64,000 nucleotides of DNA from Arthrobacter sp. E3 (lineage in GTDB: Bacteria; Actinomycetota; Actinomycetes; Actinomycetales; Micrococcaceae). This document shows positions 62,545 through 64,000 of the stretch, in pieces. Positions within the stretch are counted from its first letter, which is position 1. The number at the start of each line of letters is the position of its first letter. The notes under the pieces were generated by a model, which was not told the origin of the DNA, ran no database searches, and saw only the letters and a program-made list of their open reading frames with translations. The position numbers were made by a program, and so were the translations under genes. Location of the stretch: NCBI RefSeq assembly GCF_017353415.1, contig NZ_JAFMPX010000006.1, positions 62,001 through 126,000 on the forward strand, in the 5' to 3' direction.

Positions 62545-62907
62545 ATGTTGATCCTTTCCCTCCTTCTGCTTGCCGTCTGCTCTTTAGGGATTGCTGCTGC
62601 GAACCACGCCTGTGCCAGTGGCAGGATCAAGATGAACCCATGGTTGGGCATTCGCACGAGTAAAACCATGGTGAATGAGGTCACCTGGCAGGCAGGGCAC
62701 CGCGCAGCAGTGCAACCGATGTGGGTCAGTGGCATCGCCGCAGCAGCCATCTCCTTGGCTGGGCTACTGTTCCTCGATTCACCTGCCACGCAAACCGTCA
62801 TGGCGCTCATGGCCTGCGCCCTGTTACTGGTCGCCGTGATTTATGGGGCTAAGGTGGCCAATGTTGCCGCCGCGCAGGCGCTCGTGGTGGAAAAACCCCG
62901 TCGCTAG
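62545..62907 (+). CDS. SdpI/YfhL-like small membrane protein
   Basis: A 120-aa protein with three helices (about 3-20, 58-75, 80-100). The segment RIKMNPWLGIRTSKTMVNEVTW, residues 28-49, is the mark of the SdpI family: N-PWLGIRT-x-T followed by W-x-x-AH-x-A. Characterised members give immunity to the SDP toxin in Bacillus. Most homologues in other bacteria have no known toxin partner, and none is seen here. Confidence 0.8.
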   Translation: MLILSLLLLAVCSLGIAAANHACASGRIKMNPWLGIRTSKTMVNEVTWQAGHRAAVQPMWVSGIAAAAISLAGLLFLDSPATQTVMALMACALLLVAVIYGAKVANVAAAQALVVEKPRR

Positions 62908-62966
62908 AATCCCCGCACACCGGCACTGCAACGAGGGTTCAATCCTCGAATGTCGGTGGCCTCCGC

Positions 62967-62972
62967 TAGCGT
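62967..62972 (+). promoter_or_regulatory. -10 box TAGCGT, leaderless sbcD start
   Basis: TAGCGT ends 7 nt before the ATG at 62980. Confidence 0.5.
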
Positions 62973-62979
62973 AAGAAGC

Positions 62980-64000
62980 ATGAAGCTTCTCCACACCTCA
63001 GACTGGCACTTGGGCAGGTCTTTCCATGGCGTCGGCACGCTGGCCGCGCAACAGCGTTTCGCCAACCAACTGCTGGACACCGTAACAGCGGAAAACGTCG
63101 ATGTTGTCCTTGTCTCCGGCGATGTCTATGACCGCGCACTGCCCGGCGTGGACGTGGTGAACCTTTTCGATGACATCCTCGCCCGGCTCAGTGTAGCGGG
63201 CGTGCAGGTGGTTGTGACCAGCGGCAATCACGACTCGGCTACGCGCTTGGGCTTTGGCGGTCGGCTGCTAGAACGTGCTGGAGTGCATTTGCGCACCCGG
63301 CTGTCTGATCTGGACACGCCCGTGCCGCTGCCGCTGCAAGCCGGCAGCGGCAAAGACGATGGCGCGCAGGTGGCCATCTACGGCATCCCCTTCCTTGAAC
63401 CCCGGCTGGTAGCCGATGAACTGGGTGTGGAAAATGGCACCCACTTCAGCGTCACGGAAGCGGCCGTGAACCGCATCGGCGCAGATCTTGACACCCGGGC
63501 CCCGGGGACGGCTTCGGTGGTACTGGCCCACACGTTTGCCAGTGGTGGCCTCACCTCCGCCAGTGAACGTGAACTGTCTGTTGGGGGAGTCGGGGCGGTG
63601 CCGTTGGATCTCTTTGACCGCTTTACGTACACGGCGCTGGGACATCTGCACGGCCCGCAGACTTTGAGCGAAAAGGTGAGGTATTCAGGTTCCCCTCTCC
63701 CGTATTCGTTTTCCGAAGCCAGCCACACCAAGGGTGCGTGGTTGCTGGAAATCACCCCTGACGGCTTGGGTGAAGTGAAGAAGGTGGTGTGGGAGCCGGA
63801 GCGGGCATTGAGCGTTTTGAGCGGCAAACTTGATGACCTTCTCACCGCTGAAAAGTGGGCCTTCGCGCAGGATCACTACTGCCAAATCACGCTCACCGAC
63901 AACGACCGCCCGGAACTGGCCATGGAGCGTCTGCGTACTCGTTTCCCCAATACCCTCGTGTTGATGTTCGCGCCAGAGATCGAGCGGGAGGCGCAGGGAC
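62980..64000 (+). CDS. sbcD: exonuclease subunit SbcD, 3' end beyond the window
   Basis: Mre11-type metallophosphoesterase that, with SbcC, opens hairpins and clears protein-blocked DNA ends. The first 340 codons are present; the gene continues past the right edge. The nuclease motifs are in order: HTSDWHLGRSF near 5-15, GDVYDRALPG near 47, TSGNHDSATRLG near 81-92, AHTFASGG near 182 and LGHLHGPQTL near 219-228. The frame shows no interruption. ATG at 62980 has a -10 box 7 nt upstream. sbcC would be expected directly downstream, outside the window. Confidence 0.96.
   Translation, partial: MKLLHTSDWHLGRSFHGVGTLAAQQRFANQLLDTVTAENVDVVLVSGDVYDRALPGVDVVNLFDDILARLSVAGVQVVVTSGNHDSATRLGFGGRLLERAGVHLRTRLSDLDTPVPLPLQAGSGKDDGAQVAIYGIPFLEPRLVADELGVENGTHFSVTEAAVNRIGADLDTRAPGTASVVLAHTFASGGLTSASERELSVGGVGAVPLDLFDRFTYTALGHLHGPQTLSEKVRYSGSPLPYSFSEASHTKGAWLLEITPDGLGEVKKVVWEPERALSVLSGKLDDLLTAEKWAFAQDHYCQITLTDNDRPELAMERLRTRFPNTLVLMFAPEIEREAQG

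Overview
The window is a 64-kb piece of a high-GC actinobacterial chromosome, most likely from the Micrococcaceae (Arthrobacter-like). The evidence is the gene content and order, NucS, very many GTG and TTG starts, and the unfused short ATP synthase delta and epsilon subunits. From memory, the backbone argS-lysA-hom-thrC-thrB-rho-prfA-prmC-tsaC-wecA-like-atp operon-DUF2550-nucS-thioredoxin/TPR-pncB-clpS-DUF2017-murI-MBL-rph-rdgB is collinear with Mycobacterium tuberculosis Rv1292 to Rv1341. This is therefore mostly conserved core chromosome with accessory insertions. I see no phage, insertion sequence, CRISPR array, rRNA or integrase.

Layout. 1-3.0 kb: a truncated GH1 beta-glucosidase, a gene-free stretch, tRNA-Arg(CCG) and an MFS exporter. 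3.1-9.7 kb: argS and the lysine/threonine genes lysA, hom, thrC and thrB. 10-15.4 kb: rho with a long disordered insertion, then prfA, prmC and tsaC. 15.5-21.6 kb: a surface-glycan cassette (SDR, two GT2 glycosyltransferases, a membrane 4,6-dehydratase, a WecA/WbpL-type sugar-phosphate transferase). 21.6-30.0 kb: two AtpI/AtpZ-like genes, atpBEFHAGDC and DUF2550. 30.1-34.0 kb: a membrane esterase paired with a rhomboid-like/MprF-like fusion protein. 34.1-38.8 kb: nagA, nucS, a zinc-ribbon protein, an alpha/beta hydrolase and an AI-2E family permease. 39-45.4 kb: a 646-aa envelope protein with a probable internal start, a thioredoxin-like/TPR protein lacking CxxC, an ABC exporter and nagB. 45.5-54.7 kb: DUF3039 with an SF2 helicase, pncA/pncB, clpS-DUF2017-murI-MBL, rph and rdgB. 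54.8-64 kb: DedA, a YtrA-type regulator with its ABC transporter, an exonuclease-BRCT protein, DUF4395, an ADP-ribosylglycohydrolase, a DUF202 pair, an aquaporin, an SdpI-like protein and the start of sbcD.

How the genes work together. hom, thrC and thrB form the aspartate-to-threonine branch beside lysA. NagA and NagB together convert GlcNAc-6-P to Fru-6-P. PncA and PncB form the NAD salvage step nicotinamide to nicotinate to NaMN. The glycan cassette looks like the start of an undecaprenyl-linked glycan. The esterase and MprF-like pair may set and remove aminoacyl groups on membrane lipids.

The strongest window-wide signal is regulatory. About twenty first-of-transcript genes have a TAnnnT -10 box placed exactly 6 or 7 nt before the start codon, the signature of leaderless mRNAs. 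Several strong palindromes are also present: an 89-nt nested hairpin where rpmE would be expected, a 14-bp stem between atpA and atpG, and a 30-bp perfect palindrome at the YtrA-like promoter.
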